64,000 nt of DNA from Lichenicola sp965198575 (GTDB lineage: Bacteria > Pseudomonadota > Alphaproteobacteria > Acetobacterales > Acetobacteraceae). Location: assembly GCF_965198575.1 (NCBI RefSeq), contig NZ_OZ240671.1, positions 1,612,001 to 1,676,000 of the forward strand, read 5' to 3'. The notes under the pieces were generated by a model. It had not been told where the DNA came from. It was given only the letters and a program-made list of their open reading frames with translations, and searched no databases. A program made the translations under genes and the position numbers. Shown one piece after another: positions 7,528 to 16,368 of the stretch; the first letter of the stretch is position 1; each line of letters opens with the position of its first letter.

Positions 7528-8640
7528 ATGACATCGAACAGAGCGAAATTAGCCTCGGCCGGGATCGGGCTGGCGGTGGTGATCGGCGCCGGCGCAGCGC
7601 ATGCCCAGGATGACGTGGTGGCGCGGGCGAAAACGGTTGTCGCCGCGGCAACGGCACCGGCTTCCAAGTGGGACGGTCCCACCACCGGCCCGAAGGCGGC
7701 CAGCGCGCGGACGGTGATCTATGTCGCGGCCGATCTGCGCAATGGCGGCATCCAGGAAGTCAGCGACGGCGTCAAGGAAGCCGGCAAGGCGATCGGCTGG
7801 GACGTGCGCGTGCTGGACGGCCAGGGCAGCGTGTCCGGCATCCATTCCGCGTTCAGCCAGGCGGTGGCGCTGAAGCCGGCCGGCATCATCATCGGCGGCT
7901 ACGACATCGTGCAGAACGGCGCCGACATCAAGCAGGCGGCGGCAAGCGGCATCAAGATCGCGGCCTGGCACGGCGCGCCGAAACCCGGTCCGCTGCCCGA
8001 GTACGACGTCGTCAGCAATGTCGGCAGCGACAGCGCTAGGGTGGCTAAGGTGGCCGCCGATTACGCGATCGCCGAGAGCGACGGCAAGGCCGGGGTCATC
8101 ATCTACACCGACAGCGCCTACGCGATCGCACTGGCGAAGGCGCAGATGATGCGCGACGAGATGAAGACCTGCACCGGCTGCACGGTGCTGTCGTTCGAGG
8201 ACACCCCGCTCGCCGACACGTCCACGCGCATCTCGCAGCTGACCACGTCGCTGCTACAGCGCTATGGCACGAAATGGACCTACAGCCTGGCGATCAACGA
8301 CCTGTATTACGACTTCATCGGACCGCCCTTGATCTCCGCCGGCCGTGATCCCGCCGGGCCGCCGGTGAACATCAGCGCCGGCGATGGCAGCAACTCGGCG
8401 TACGAGCGCATCCGCGGCGGCCAGTTCCAGGCGGCGACGGTGCCCGAGCCGCTGCTGCTGCAGGGCTGGCAGGTGATCGACGAGCTCAATCGCGGGTTCG
8501 CGGGACAGCCCGCATCGGGCTACGTGGCGCCGGTGCACCTGGTCACGGCGAAGAACGTCGACCTGGATGGCGGCAAGAAAGACATCTATGACCCGGACAA
8601 CAACTACCGTGCCGCCTACCGGCAGATCTGGGGACGCTGA
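7528..8640 (+). CDS. Periplasmic sugar-binding protein of ABC transporter
   Basis: This 370-residue precursor has a signal peptide ending ...GAGAAHA followed by QDD, and then a periplasmic-binding-protein fold (Peripla_BP_4 type) with AAGIIIGGYD-like and SAGDGSN segments. The start at 7528 follows GGGAATGGAAG; an upstream ATG at 7480 would add a charged leader that spoils the signal peptide. It follows the permease by 44 bases and precedes the lactonase by three. It captures the substrate in the periplasm; identity is unknown but a sugar acid, lactone or related sugar is likely from context. Confidence 0.88.
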   Translation: MTSNRAKLASAGIGLAVVIGAGAAHAQDDVVARAKTVVAAATAPASKWDGPTTGPKAASARTVIYVAADLRNGGIQEVSDGVKEAGKAIGWDVRVLDGQGSVSGIHSAFSQAVALKPAGIIIGGYDIVQNGADIKQAAASGIKIAAWHGAPKPGPLPEYDVVSNVGSDSARVAKVAADYAIAESDGKAGVIIYTDSAYAIALAKAQMMRDEMKTCTGCTVLSFEDTPLADTSTRISQLTTSLLQRYGTKWTYSLAINDLYYDFIGPPLISAGRDPAGPPVNISAGDGSNSAYERIRGGQFQAATVPEPLLLQGWQVIDELNRGFAGQPASGYVAPVHLVTAKNVDLDGGKKDIYDPDNNYRAAYRQIWGR

Positions 8641-8643
8641 ACC

Positions 8644-9564
8644 GTGAGCATCTACGACGTCATCGACAAGCGCTTCAAACAGTACACGCTGTTCAATGCG
8701 GATCTCGAGCGGATCGCCGATGGCTGCCGGTGGGCCGAGGGGCCGGTCTGGTTCGGCGATGCGAATTGCCTGCTATTCAGCGACATCCCGAACAATCGGA
8801 TGCTGCGCTGGATCGAGGGCGAAGGCATCTCGGTGTATCGCAAGCCGAGCCACTACTCGAACGGCAACACGCGCGATCTGCAGGGGCGGTTGATATCGTG
8901 CCTGCACGGCCCACGTGCGGTCGTGCGCACCGAGCATGACGGCACCCTCACAACCCTCGTCGACCGCTACGAGGGCAAGCGCATGAACTCGCCGAACGAC
9001 GTGGTGGTGAAGTCCGACGGCACCATCTGGTTCACCGATCCGCATTACGGCATCGCGCAGGATTACGAGGGCTTCGGCCTCGCCGAGGAGGAGCTGCCCA
9101 CCCAGGTGTACCGCTTCGATCCACGCAACGGCCAATTGAAGGTGGTGACGGATGCGTTCAGCGGCCCGAACGGACTGTGCTTCTCGCCGGACGAGCGCCA
9201 TCTCTATATTGCGGATACCGGCCGCATGCACGACGAGACGGTGCAGCGGCAGATCCACAAGTTCGATGTGCTGGACGCGGAGAACGGCCGCATCGGCAAT
9301 GAGCGCGACTTCTACGCGCCGTCGGTGGGTGCGGCGGACGGGTTCCGCGCCGACACCGACGGCAACATCTGGACCAGCGCCGGCGACGGGGTGCATTGCG
9401 TGAGCCCCGAGGGCGACCTGATCGGGCGCATCAAGATCGGCCAGCATGTGGCCAACGTGACATTCGGCGGCCACCGGAACAGCCGGCTGTTCATCTGCGC
9501 GACGCACGAGGTCTATGCGATCTACCTGAACCGTCGCGGCGCCCGGGTGCCGGGACAGGCCTGA
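8644..9564 (+). CDS. SMP-30/gluconolactonase family lactonase
   Basis: A 306-residue six-bladed beta-propeller protein of the SMP-30/LRE family. The metal-binding and catalytic landmarks are EGPVW near residue 31, NSPNDVVV with WFTDPHYG around 115-135, and GPNGLCFSPDE with YIADTG around 175-195. It starts with GTG three bases after the binding-protein stop. The family hydrolyses sugar lactones to aldonic acids. In this operon it would open an imported or periplasmically formed lactone to give the substrate of the idonate/gluconate dehydrogenases. No signal peptide is seen, so the protein is cytoplasmic. Confidence 0.88.
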   Translation: MSIYDVIDKRFKQYTLFNADLERIADGCRWAEGPVWFGDANCLLFSDIPNNRMLRWIEGEGISVYRKPSHYSNGNTRDLQGRLISCLHGPRAVVRTEHDGTLTTLVDRYEGKRMNSPNDVVVKSDGTIWFTDPHYGIAQDYEGFGLAEEELPTQVYRFDPRNGQLKVVTDAFSGPNGLCFSPDERHLYIADTGRMHDETVQRQIHKFDVLDAENGRIGNERDFYAPSVGAADGFRADTDGNIWTSAGDGVHCVSPEGDLIGRIKIGQHVANVTFGGHRNSRLFICATHEVYAIYLNRRGARVPGQA

Positions 9565-9639
9565 GCACGTCGCCGCGCCCACGTCCGGCGGTTCAGGGCA
9601 GGCCGTCATTCTGTAGAGAATTGTACCGACCGATCGGCA

Positions 9640-9663
9640 GCCGGCTCCGCTTCGAGAGCCGGC
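9640..9663. terminator. Stem-loop between convergent genes
   Basis: GCCGGCTC (9640-9647) and GAGCCGGC (9656-9663) form a perfect eight-pair GC-rich stem with an eight-base loop. It lies between the stop of the lactonase (+) and the stop of the LysR gene (-), where a bidirectional terminator is expected. No T-tract follows on either strand, so termination may be only partial or factor-assisted. Confidence 0.5.
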
Positions 9664-9696
9664 AGCGGTCGCACGGGTGACCGAGCCGGCACGATT

Positions 9697-10599
9697 TCAG
9701 ATCCGCTGCGGAATGGCTTCCGCAAAGAAGTCGGTCACCTGGCGGACGCGGGCCGGTACGAAACGGCGTTTCGGCCAGACGAGGTTTATATCCCTGACAT
9801 CACCCGTGAAGTCTTTGAGGATGATCATAATATCAGGATGACTGAGCTCTTCGGAAAGAGAAACTCCAGCGAACATGCCAATCCCGACACCGGCCAGAAC
9901 AGCTGTCCGGATCGTTTCCACGCTGTTGGACGACAGGTTCCCCCGAACCGGCACGCTGAACCGGCCGTCGCGCCCGACAAACGGCCAATTCTTCGACTCT
10001 GCCAGGCCGCCATACAGAAGGCAGTTATGGTCGACAAGCTCCATCGGAACCTCAGGGATGCCGTGGCGCTCGAAATATTGACGGGATCCGACGCAGATCA
10101 GCGGGGTCACCGCGACGCGCCTGACAACCGCATCGGGTTCATCGACCGCCCCCACACGGATCGCCAGGTCGATCCGGTCCTCCACCATGTCGCGCACTGT
10201 GTCCGAGAGGATGAGGTCCACCTGCAGGCCGGCGTTGCGTGACAACAGGATGGGGATGAGGGGCAATATATGAAGGCGGCCGAACGTAGCGGATGCGGCG
10301 ATTCGAATGAGACCCGATACACCGAGTGTGCCCTTGGTCAGTTCGGTATCCGCATCCTGCATCTCATCGATGAGCGGCTTCGTGCGATCATAGTATCTTT
10401 GTCCCTGATCCGTCAGGGTGACCCGCCGTGTGCTTCTGTTGAACAGCATCACGCCCAGCCGCTTCTCCAATGAGCCGACTGCCTTGCTGATGGCAGACTG
10501 CGAATCGCCGGTTGTTCGCGCCGCAGCGGAAAAACCGCCCGCCTCAACCACGGCTATGAAGGCATTCAGCTCATGAAGCCTGTCCAACTCATTCCTCAC
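9697..10599 (-). CDS. LysR-family transcriptional regulator
   Basis: A 300-residue LysR protein: an N-terminal winged helix-turn-helix with AVVEAGGFSAAART and SQSAISKAVGSLEKRLGV, then an effector-binding domain typical of the redox/aromatic branch. The annotated start is GTG at 10599; an in-frame TTG at 10587 preceded by GAGGA would start at DRLHELNAF, where most relatives begin, and may be the true start. It is divergent from the SDR gene at 10688 and likely controls it. The gene is visibly more AT-rich than its surroundings, suggesting recent acquisition. Confidence 0.88.
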   Translation of the reverse strand: MRNELDRLHELNAFIAVVEAGGFSAAARTTGDSQSAISKAVGSLEKRLGVMLFNRSTRRVTLTDQGQRYYDRTKPLIDEMQDADTELTKGTLGVSGLIRIAASATFGRLHILPLIPILLSRNAGLQVDLILSDTVRDMVEDRIDLAIRVGAVDEPDAVVRRVAVTPLICVGSRQYFERHGIPEVPMELVDHNCLLYGGLAESKNWPFVGRDGRFSVPVRGNLSSNSVETIRTAVLAGVGIGMFAGVSLSEELSHPDIMIILKDFTGDVRDINLVWPKRRFVPARVRQVTDFFAEAIPQRI

Positions 10600-10687
10600 A
10601 GGACTTGATCATATGGCAACCTAAGGGATTATGGCTGGCCCTGACATCACCTACGTCGGAGTCTCTCCGAACGTGAGGAACGATGTC

Positions 10688-11482
10688 ATGATTATCGAGA
10701 TGAAGGGTCGCCAGGCCGTTGTCACCGGATCGACCGCCGGGATCGGCCGGGCGATCGCCGAGGGGCTGGCGCGCGCCGGCGCCGCGGTCGTGATCAATGG
10801 CCGCACGGAGAAGCGCGTCTCCACGGCGCTTCGTGAGCTTCGCGAACTCCTGCCGAACGCAGAGTTTACCGGCGTCATCGCGGATCTCGCGACTCCGGAA
10901 GGTGCGGCAGACCTGTTTTCGCAGGTGCCGGATGCGGACATTCTCGTCAACAATGTCGGAACCGGGCGCCCGAAGTCCTTCTTCGACGTCGAGGACAGCG
11001 AGTGGACCGAACTCTTCGAGCTCAACGTCATGAGCGGCATTCGCGCGTCCCGCCACTATGTCCCGAACATGATGAAGCGCGGCTGGGGGCGCGTCGTCTT
11101 CATCAGCAGCGAGTCCGCGCTCGCAATCCCCAAGGACATGATCGACTACGCCATGACCAAGACCGCTCAGCTCGCCATTTCGAGGGGCCTGGCCGAGGTG
11201 GTCGGCGGAACCGGCGTCACCGTCAATTCGGTGCTCCCTGGTCCGACGAATTCGGAGATCATGGGAGGCTGGGCGCAGGCGAACGCAGACGCGCAAGGCA
11301 TCACGCGTGAGGAAGCCGAGCAGCAGTTCCTGAAAACGTCGCGCCCGACCACGCTCCTCCATCGCTTCGCGACAACCGAGGAAGTCGCAAACCTGGTCGT
11401 CTATGTCTGTTCGGAGCAGGCGTCTGCCACAACAGGTGCTTCATTGCGTGTCGATGGTGGCGTCGTTCGGACGATAGCGTAA
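10688..11482 (+). CDS. SDR-family oxidoreductase
   Basis: The 264-residue short-chain dehydrogenase has TGSTAGIG at residues 13-20, NNVG in place of NNAG, and the active-site YAMTK (Tyr-x-x-x-Lys). Sequence and length suit the FabG-like/ketoreductase group; the substrate is unknown. The start at 10688 follows GAGG with a nine-base spacer and puts the cofactor loop at the usual distance; an earlier ATG at 10631 lacks this. It is divergent from the LysR gene, a common arrangement for a regulator and its target. Confidence 0.85.
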   Translation: MIIEMKGRQAVVTGSTAGIGRAIAEGLARAGAAVVINGRTEKRVSTALRELRELLPNAEFTGVIADLATPEGAADLFSQVPDADILVNNVGTGRPKSFFDVEDSEWTELFELNVMSGIRASRHYVPNMMKRGWGRVVFISSESALAIPKDMIDYAMTKTAQLAISRGLAEVVGGTGVTVNSVLPGPTNSEIMGGWAQANADAQGITREEAEQQFLKTSRPTTLLHRFATTEEVANLVVYVCSEQASATTGASLRVDGGVVRTIA

Positions 11483-11484
11483 GG

Positions 11485-11501
11485 GCCGCTTCCAGGGCGG
11501 C
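11485..11501 (+). terminator. Possible weak terminator hairpin
   Basis: GCCGC (11485-11489) and GCGGC (11497-11501) can pair across a seven-base loop immediately after the SDR stop codon, followed by TTGCGTTCTT, which is mildly T-rich. The stem is short, so this is tentative. Confidence 0.25.
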
Positions 11502-11675
11502 TTGCGTTCTTGCAAGTGTCTTTCGTCCAGGTCGTGATCCGCGGGATCTCCTCGGCTGAGCGATCATAGCTTGCGGCGCCGATGGCCAGGCGCTCGCGCG
11601 GGCGTTGGCAAGCCGCCAATCGTCCCCTCGATGCGCTTACGCCCGGACTTACCCATAAATTGCAGGGCACCAGTC

Positions 11676-12449
11676 ATGAGCAAATCCACATCCGAGCAGA
11701 CACGTCCGCCGGCACCATCGTTCGACCTCACCGGCAAGCGCGTGGTCGTCGTTGGCGGAAAAAAGGCGATCGGCCTCGGGGTTGCCCAGGCCGCCCACGC
11801 CATGGGCGCGGCCGTCACGGTCGCCAGCCGCCGCAACGTCTCGGCCGCTGAGCGGCCCGACCTGGCGGCGTTTGACCAGGTCGTCCTGGACATCCGCGAC
11901 GAGGTGGCCGTGCAAGCCACGTTCGAGTCCATCGGCCCCTTCGACCACCTCGTCGTCACCGCCGGACCGGAACTGGGGTCCTGGGGATCTTTCATGGATG
12001 CCGACATGAGCGGCGTCCGCAGCTACCTGGAGGGCAAGTTCCTGGGCACCTGGGCCTGCGCCCGCCATGCCGCCCCGCACATGCCGGCTGGCGGCTCGAT
12101 GACCTTCCTCACAGGCGGCACCGGGGCACGGGCAAAGCTCGGCCTGGCTGCGGTCACGTCGACCTTCGCGGCTGTCGAATCCCTGTCGCAGTCGCTCGCC
12201 CTGGAACTGGGCCCGATCCGCGTCAACACGATCCGGCCGGGTTTCATCGATACCGACTTCTGGGACGTCCTGCCCGCGGCAACCGTCGAGGAAATCCGCG
12301 CCAAGGTCCGCGCGACCTTCCCGGCCCGGCGGATCGGGACGGCGGCCGACGTCGGGCACGCGGCCGTCTTCCTCATGACCAACCCGTATGTCACCGGCAC
12401 GGTGCTCGAAGTTTCCGGCGGCGAGTTGTTGGTCGACTGGATCTTTTAG
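11676..12449 (+). CDS. Atypical SDR-like protein lacking the catalytic Tyr-Lys pair
   Basis: The 257-residue protein has the SDR fold signals: a cofactor strand RVVVVGGKKAIG near residues 22-33 and the late ELGPIRVNTIRPGF segment. It departs from classical enzymes in two ways. The glycine motif reads GGKKAIG instead of TGxxxGIG. The expected Tyr-x-x-x-Lys is absent: the segment GLAAVTSTFAAVESLSQ occupies its place. A subgroup of SDR proteins with Ala/Val-rich sequence here is known and lacks confirmed dehydrogenase activity. A binding or regulatory role, or a different chemistry, is possible. Start at ATG 11676 after AGGGCA. Confidence 0.75.
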   Translation: MSKSTSEQTRPPAPSFDLTGKRVVVVGGKKAIGLGVAQAAHAMGAAVTVASRRNVSAAERPDLAAFDQVVLDIRDEVAVQATFESIGPFDHLVVTAGPELGSWGSFMDADMSGVRSYLEGKFLGTWACARHAAPHMPAGGSMTFLTGGTGARAKLGLAAVTSTFAAVESLSQSLALELGPIRVNTIRPGFIDTDFWDVLPAATVEEIRAKVRATFPARRIGTAADVGHAAVFLMTNPYVTGTVLEVSGGELLVDWIF

Positions 12450-12665
12450 GTTCGATCAAGTGACAGCGTTCCTGGATGTCCAATTCATGTTGGCGAATGG
12501 CGGCGGATGAAGCCACTTCGGCGGACGCGCAGGGGTCAGCAAAAGAATAATGCGGCATCGGAACAAGACACCATGCCGAGACGCTTCTGTTTGACCACTT
12601 CGCCTTGCGGTGATTCTCGCCTTGGCCAGGCTTTGCGCAGTGCCGCTCGCGACTTTCTGCCTCTT

Positions 12666-13502
12666 CTATGTGGCGCGAAGCGCGTAGAATGCCTCACCGT
12701 TGGTGGCGAATATCCTGTGCATGTCGGCAGGGCCGAAATGAGCCGAAAGGAGTGCCCGCACCGCGTTGTTGACCTCGCCGTAGGAGGCGGCGAGCGTGCA
12801 GACTGGCCAGTCGCTGCCGAACATCAGGCGGCGGGGTCCGAAACATTGGACGACATGATCGACGTAGGGACGCAGGTCCTCCAGGCGCCATGCTTCGGGC
12901 GCGGCTTCGGTGACCATTCCCGACAGCTTGCAGGACACGTCGGGCATAGCGGCAATTTCACGGATATGGTCACGCCACGGATCCAGAACTCCGCCGGCAA
13001 TGTGCGGCTTCGAGAGGTGATCGACGACCGCCTTCAGGCCGGGCGTCGCGCGCAATGCGCGGATCACGTGCGGCAGATGTCGAGGGAAGGTCAGGATGTC
13101 GAGCGGCATCCCGGCATCGGCGATGCAGGCGAGGCTGCGGAGCACACGCGGGCGCAGGATCCAGTCATCCTGTCTCAGATCCTGCAGCATCGGCCTGACG
13201 CCGACAAAGAACGGGTTGCGCCGGAAACGCTGCATCCGGTCCGGAAAATCGTCCGCATCGAGATCCAGCCAACCGACGACGCCCGCGATGAAATCAGTTT
13301 CCGCCGCCAACCCGAGCAGGAATTCCGTCTCCGCCTCGGTCGCGGCGGCCTGCACGACAATCGTCCGGGTGATCCCCGAGCGCGCCATCAGCGGCCGCAG
13401 GTCGTCCGGCATGAAATCGCGCAGCAGGGGCGCGACATGCTCGCCCATCCAGTCATAGTCGTTGCGGGAGAGCTTCCAGAAATGCTGGTGGCAATCGAGC
13501 AT
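12666..13502 (-). CDS. Amidohydrolase-superfamily sugar lactonase (L-fuconolactonase-like)
   Basis: This 278-residue metal-dependent hydrolase of the amidohydrolase_2 group starts MLDCHQHFW, giving the N-terminal HxH metal site. It continues with GVVGWLDL, a VDHLSKP strand, the CKLSGM strand and the conserved FGSDWPV near the C-terminus, whose Asp is catalytic. These features are typical of L-fuconolactonases and L-rhamnono-lactonases, which open aldono-gamma-lactones. Its start lies two bases after the stop of the aldo/keto reductase gene, so the reductase would form the lactone and this enzyme would hydrolyse it. The exact sugar is not determinable from sequence alone. Confidence 0.85.
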   Translation of the reverse strand: MLDCHQHFWKLSRNDYDWMGEHVAPLLRDFMPDDLRPLMARSGITRTIVVQAAATEAETEFLLGLAAETDFIAGVVGWLDLDADDFPDRMQRFRRNPFFVGVRPMLQDLRQDDWILRPRVLRSLACIADAGMPLDILTFPRHLPHVIRALRATPGLKAVVDHLSKPHIAGGVLDPWRDHIREIAAMPDVSCKLSGMVTEAAPEAWRLEDLRPYVDHVVQCFGPRRLMFGSDWPVCTLAASYGEVNNAVRALLSAHFGPADMHRIFATNGEAFYALRAT

Positions 13503-13504
13503 GA

Positions 13505-14551
13505 TCAGCCCTGCGTCATGTTGGCCGGGATCAGGTCGGCAGCGAGCAGGTCGGCCCACAGCCCGGGCGGAATCGGCGTCTCGAACCAGGTTACGGCCTG
13601 CTGAACCTGCAGCGCCGTTCGGCCACCGATCAGGATGGCGGCAACGGCCGGGTGGGCGATCGGGAACTGGATCGCCGCCGCCGCCAGCGGGATGTCATGC
13701 CTGGCGCAGATCGCGGCGATCCGCTCCACACGCTCGATGATTGCCGGCGGTGCGTCGACATAGTCGAATTTTGCCGGCCCCGCACCGACGCCTGCGAGGA
13801 TGCCGGAATTGAACACGCCGCCGATCACCACATCGACGTCGCGTGCGCGTGCCAGCGGCAGGAATTGCTCCGCGGCACCCTGGTCGAGCAGCGTGTAGCG
13901 GCCGGCCAGCAGGCAGCAATCGAGATCGATCTCCTCCATCGCGTCTCGAATGACTTCCCATTCATTGACGCCGAGACCGATGGCGTCGACGAGCCCGGCC
14001 TGGCGGAGTGCGGAAAGTGCCTGGAAACCGCCGCCCCGGGTGAGCGCAGACCAGTGCGCATCGTGCGCGGCGCCGTGCGTCACCCGGCCGATATCGTGCA
14101 CGTAGAGGATGTCGAACCGCTTCAGTCCGGTGCGCTGCTGGCTGTCATCGAAACTGCGCATGATGCCGTCATAGGAATAGTCGAACAGCTCGACGAACGG
14201 CAGGCCGCTGTGCCAGCCGGTATCGAACTCGTTCACGGGTGCCTCGGGCGGCAGCACCCGGCCGGGGCGTGCATTGGTCATCAGCCGGCCGACCTTGGTA
14301 CTGATGCGGAAGCCGTCCTCAGCAGGCCGCGAGCGCAGGAACTCGCCCACCAGATGCTCCGAGCGGCCACGCCCATACATCGGTGCGGTATCGAAATAGC
14401 GGATGCCGGCGTCCCAGGCCGCCTCGAGGGCGCCGCGCGCGTCGTCGGCGGAAACCGGCGCATACAGTCCGCCGAGCGGCGCGCTGCCCATCCCGAGTTT
14501 CGTGACCTCGATGTCGCTGCGCTTGAAGCGTCTGCGGGTGGAAGCCTTCAT
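13505..14551 (-). CDS. Aldo/keto reductase, D-threo-aldose 1-dehydrogenase-like
   Basis: The 348-residue AKR has the catalytic Asp-Tyr pair in YFDTAPMYGRG (near residues 50-60), the Lys in STKVGR and the His in LYVHDIG. The long form with a middle insertion resembles D-threo-aldose 1-dehydrogenase (L-fucose dehydrogenase), which oxidises aldoses such as L-fucose or D-arabinose to lactones. It overlaps the iron dehydrogenase by four bases upstream (ATGA) and is followed after two bases by the lactonase gene, so the three genes form one tight unit. The start at 14551 is set by that overlap; upstream in-frame sequence is Arg-rich antisense. Confidence 0.85.
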   Translation of the reverse strand: MKASTRRRFKRSDIEVTKLGMGSAPLGGLYAPVSADDARGALEAAWDAGIRYFDTAPMYGRGRSEHLVGEFLRSRPAEDGFRISTKVGRLMTNARPGRVLPPEAPVNEFDTGWHSGLPFVELFDYSYDGIMRSFDDSQQRTGLKRFDILYVHDIGRVTHGAAHDAHWSALTRGGGFQALSALRQAGLVDAIGLGVNEWEVIRDAMEEIDLDCCLLAGRYTLLDQGAAEQFLPLARARDVDVVIGGVFNSGILAGVGAGPAKFDYVDAPPAIIERVERIAAICARHDIPLAAAAIQFPIAHPAVAAILIGGRTALQVQQAVTWFETPIPPGLWADLLAADLIPANMTQG

Positions 14552-15678
14552 GTCGTGCCCCGGCTCGATGCGGAATCCTGCAACAAGGCGAGGTAATCCT
14601 CCCGTGTCGGCAGGCGCGGATTGGTCGGATGGCAGTGGTCCAGCAACGCCTCGCCGGCGATCTGCTGCATCATCGCATCCGTTACGCCCATCTCGGCCAG
14701 GCCGCGGGGAAGTCCGATCCCGCGGCACAAATCGGCGATCACGACGTCCGGCTCGCCGCCGAGGATGTCGTGCAGCACCTGCCACTTGCGGCCGATGACG
14801 TCACGGTTGAAGCGCAGCACGGCCGGCATCAAGACCGCATTGAGGGTGCCGTGATGCAGCCCGAGCTCGCGGATCGCGCCGAGCGGATGGGTCAGCGCAT
14901 GCACCGCGCCGAGGCCCTTCTGGAACGCCAACGCACCCTCGAGGGCGCACATCATCATCTCCCAGCGCGCCTGCGGGTCCGCACCATTGGTGACAGCCAC
15001 GCGGATATTGGCGATGCCCCGCTTCAGGCCGTCGAGCGCGATGGCGTCGGCGGGCGGATTGATCGCCGGCGCCATGTAGGTTTCCAGGCAATGCGAGATC
15101 GCATCCATGCCGGTCGCCGCGGTGAGGAACGGCGGCAGGCCGAGGGTCAGCTCGGGGTCGCACAACGCGATGCTCGGCAGCATGAACGGGCTGATGATGC
15201 CGAGCTTGCGGCCGTCGGCGGTGATGATGACGGCCGCGCGTCCGACCTCGGAGCCGGTCCCGGCGGTGGTGGGGACGGCGATCAGCGGGCAGATCCTGCC
15301 GTGGATCCGCGACACGCCGCCGGCGACGGCGGTGTATTGCGCGAGCGGTCCATCATGCCCGGAGAGCAGCCGCACCGCCTTGGCGAGATCGATCGACGAT
15401 CCGCCGCCGAGCCCGACGATGCCGTCGCACCCGGAGCCGCGATACAACGTCGCCGCCTCGATGGCAGCAGCTTCGGTGGGATTGGCGGGGGTGCGGTCGA
15501 AGATTGCCGTGGCGCTCGGCAGCAGCGCCACGACACGGTCGACCAGGCCGGTGGCGACAAGGCCGCGATCGGTCACCAGCAGCGGCCGCCGGACGCCGAG
15601 GCCGTCCAGCAGTTCCGGCAACCTGGAGATGGCTCCTGCCTCGAACTCGATGCGGGTCAGATAGTTGATGACGGCCAT
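14548..15678 (-). CDS. Iron-containing alcohol dehydrogenase
   Basis: The 376-residue group III alcohol dehydrogenase has the GGGSSIDLAKA nucleotide-binding segment, VPTTAGTGSEV, and metal ligands in GMDAISHCLETY, HALTHPLGA and LHHGTLNAVLMP. Family members reduce or oxidise short polyols and aldehydes such as lactaldehyde, butanol or maleylacetate. In a methylpentose pathway it could reduce lactaldehyde, the aldolase product; this is inferred from neighbours. ATG at 15678 is used; an in-frame GTG three codons earlier (15687) is also possible. It is translationally coupled to the reductase gene at its 3' end. Confidence 0.85.
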   Translation of the reverse strand: MAVINYLTRIEFEAGAISRLPELLDGLGVRRPLLVTDRGLVATGLVDRVVALLPSATAIFDRTPANPTEAAAIEAATLYRGSGCDGIVGLGGGSSIDLAKAVRLLSGHDGPLAQYTAVAGGVSRIHGRICPLIAVPTTAGTGSEVGRAAVIITADGRKLGIISPFMLPSIALCDPELTLGLPPFLTAATGMDAISHCLETYMAPAINPPADAIALDGLKRGIANIRVAVTNGADPQARWEMMMCALEGALAFQKGLGAVHALTHPLGAIRELGLHHGTLNAVLMPAVLRFNRDVIGRKWQVLHDILGGEPDVVIADLCRGIGLPRGLAEMGVTDAMMQQIAGEALLDHCHPTNPRLPTREDYLALLQDSASSRGTT

Positions 15679-15705
15679 GGCACTCACGCTAGCAGATGCA
15701 GGCGC

Positions 15706-16368
15706 CTACCAGCAGGTATAGCCGGCGTCGGCGACCACGATGCTTCCGGTCAGCAGGCTGGCCGCTTCCGGCGCCAGGAACAAGACCACCGAGGCGATCT
15801 CGTCGGTGCGGCCGACCCGGCCCATCGGTGTGGCGTCGAGCCAGGCCTGCTTCAGGCGCTCATCCTGCAGGCCGTAGCGGGTCATCGGCGTGTCGATGTA
15901 CGTCGGCGCCACCGCGTTGACGCGGATGCCACGCGGCGCCCATTCCGCGGCCAGCGACTTCGTCAGCTGGTGCACGGCTGCCTTGGAGGCGTTGTAGGAC
16001 GCCTGTTCCTGCGGGCGGTTCACCACCAGGCCGGACATCGAGCCCATGTTCACGATGGCGCCGCGGCCGCGCTCCAGCATGGCGCGTCCGAACGACTGGC
16101 AGGACCAGAACACCCCGTTCAGGTTGACGTCGATCACCTGCCGCCACTGCGCCGGCGTGGCGGTCTCGGCGGCGACCCCGCTGATGGCGATGCCGGCGCA
16201 GCACACCAGGATCTCGACGGCACCGACTTTCTGTTCGATCGCGGCTGCGGCTGCGTCAAGCGCCGCGGGGTCGGTCACGTCGACCAGCCGCCAGGACGCC
16301 TCGGCGCCGGCTCCGGCGAGCAGTGCCGCGCCGTCACGAGCGGCCGCCTCGTCGTGTTCGATGAGCAC
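15706..16368 (-). pseudogene. 5'-truncated SDR oxidoreductase
   Basis: Recognisable SDR sequence runs from VLIEHDEAAARDG (the second beta strand) through LVCCAG and SYNASK (active-site Tyr-Lys) to the ADAGY tail. The first 30 or so residues, which should carry the TGxxxGIG cofactor loop, are missing. Upstream of about 16368 the frame continues only as antisense of the phosphoglucose-isomerase remnant and can open at ATG 16407 (MKMNSSPTLPGYR). A product without the cofactor loop should not bind NAD. The gene meets the isomerase remnant head-to-head, so one deletion appears to have removed both 5' ends and the shared promoter region. Confidence 0.8.

Noticed and set aside
12450..12665. AT-richer gap between the atypical SDR and the lactonase, considered as an insertion-sequence remnant
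   Set aside because: No terminal inverted repeats or transposase-like frame could be seen.
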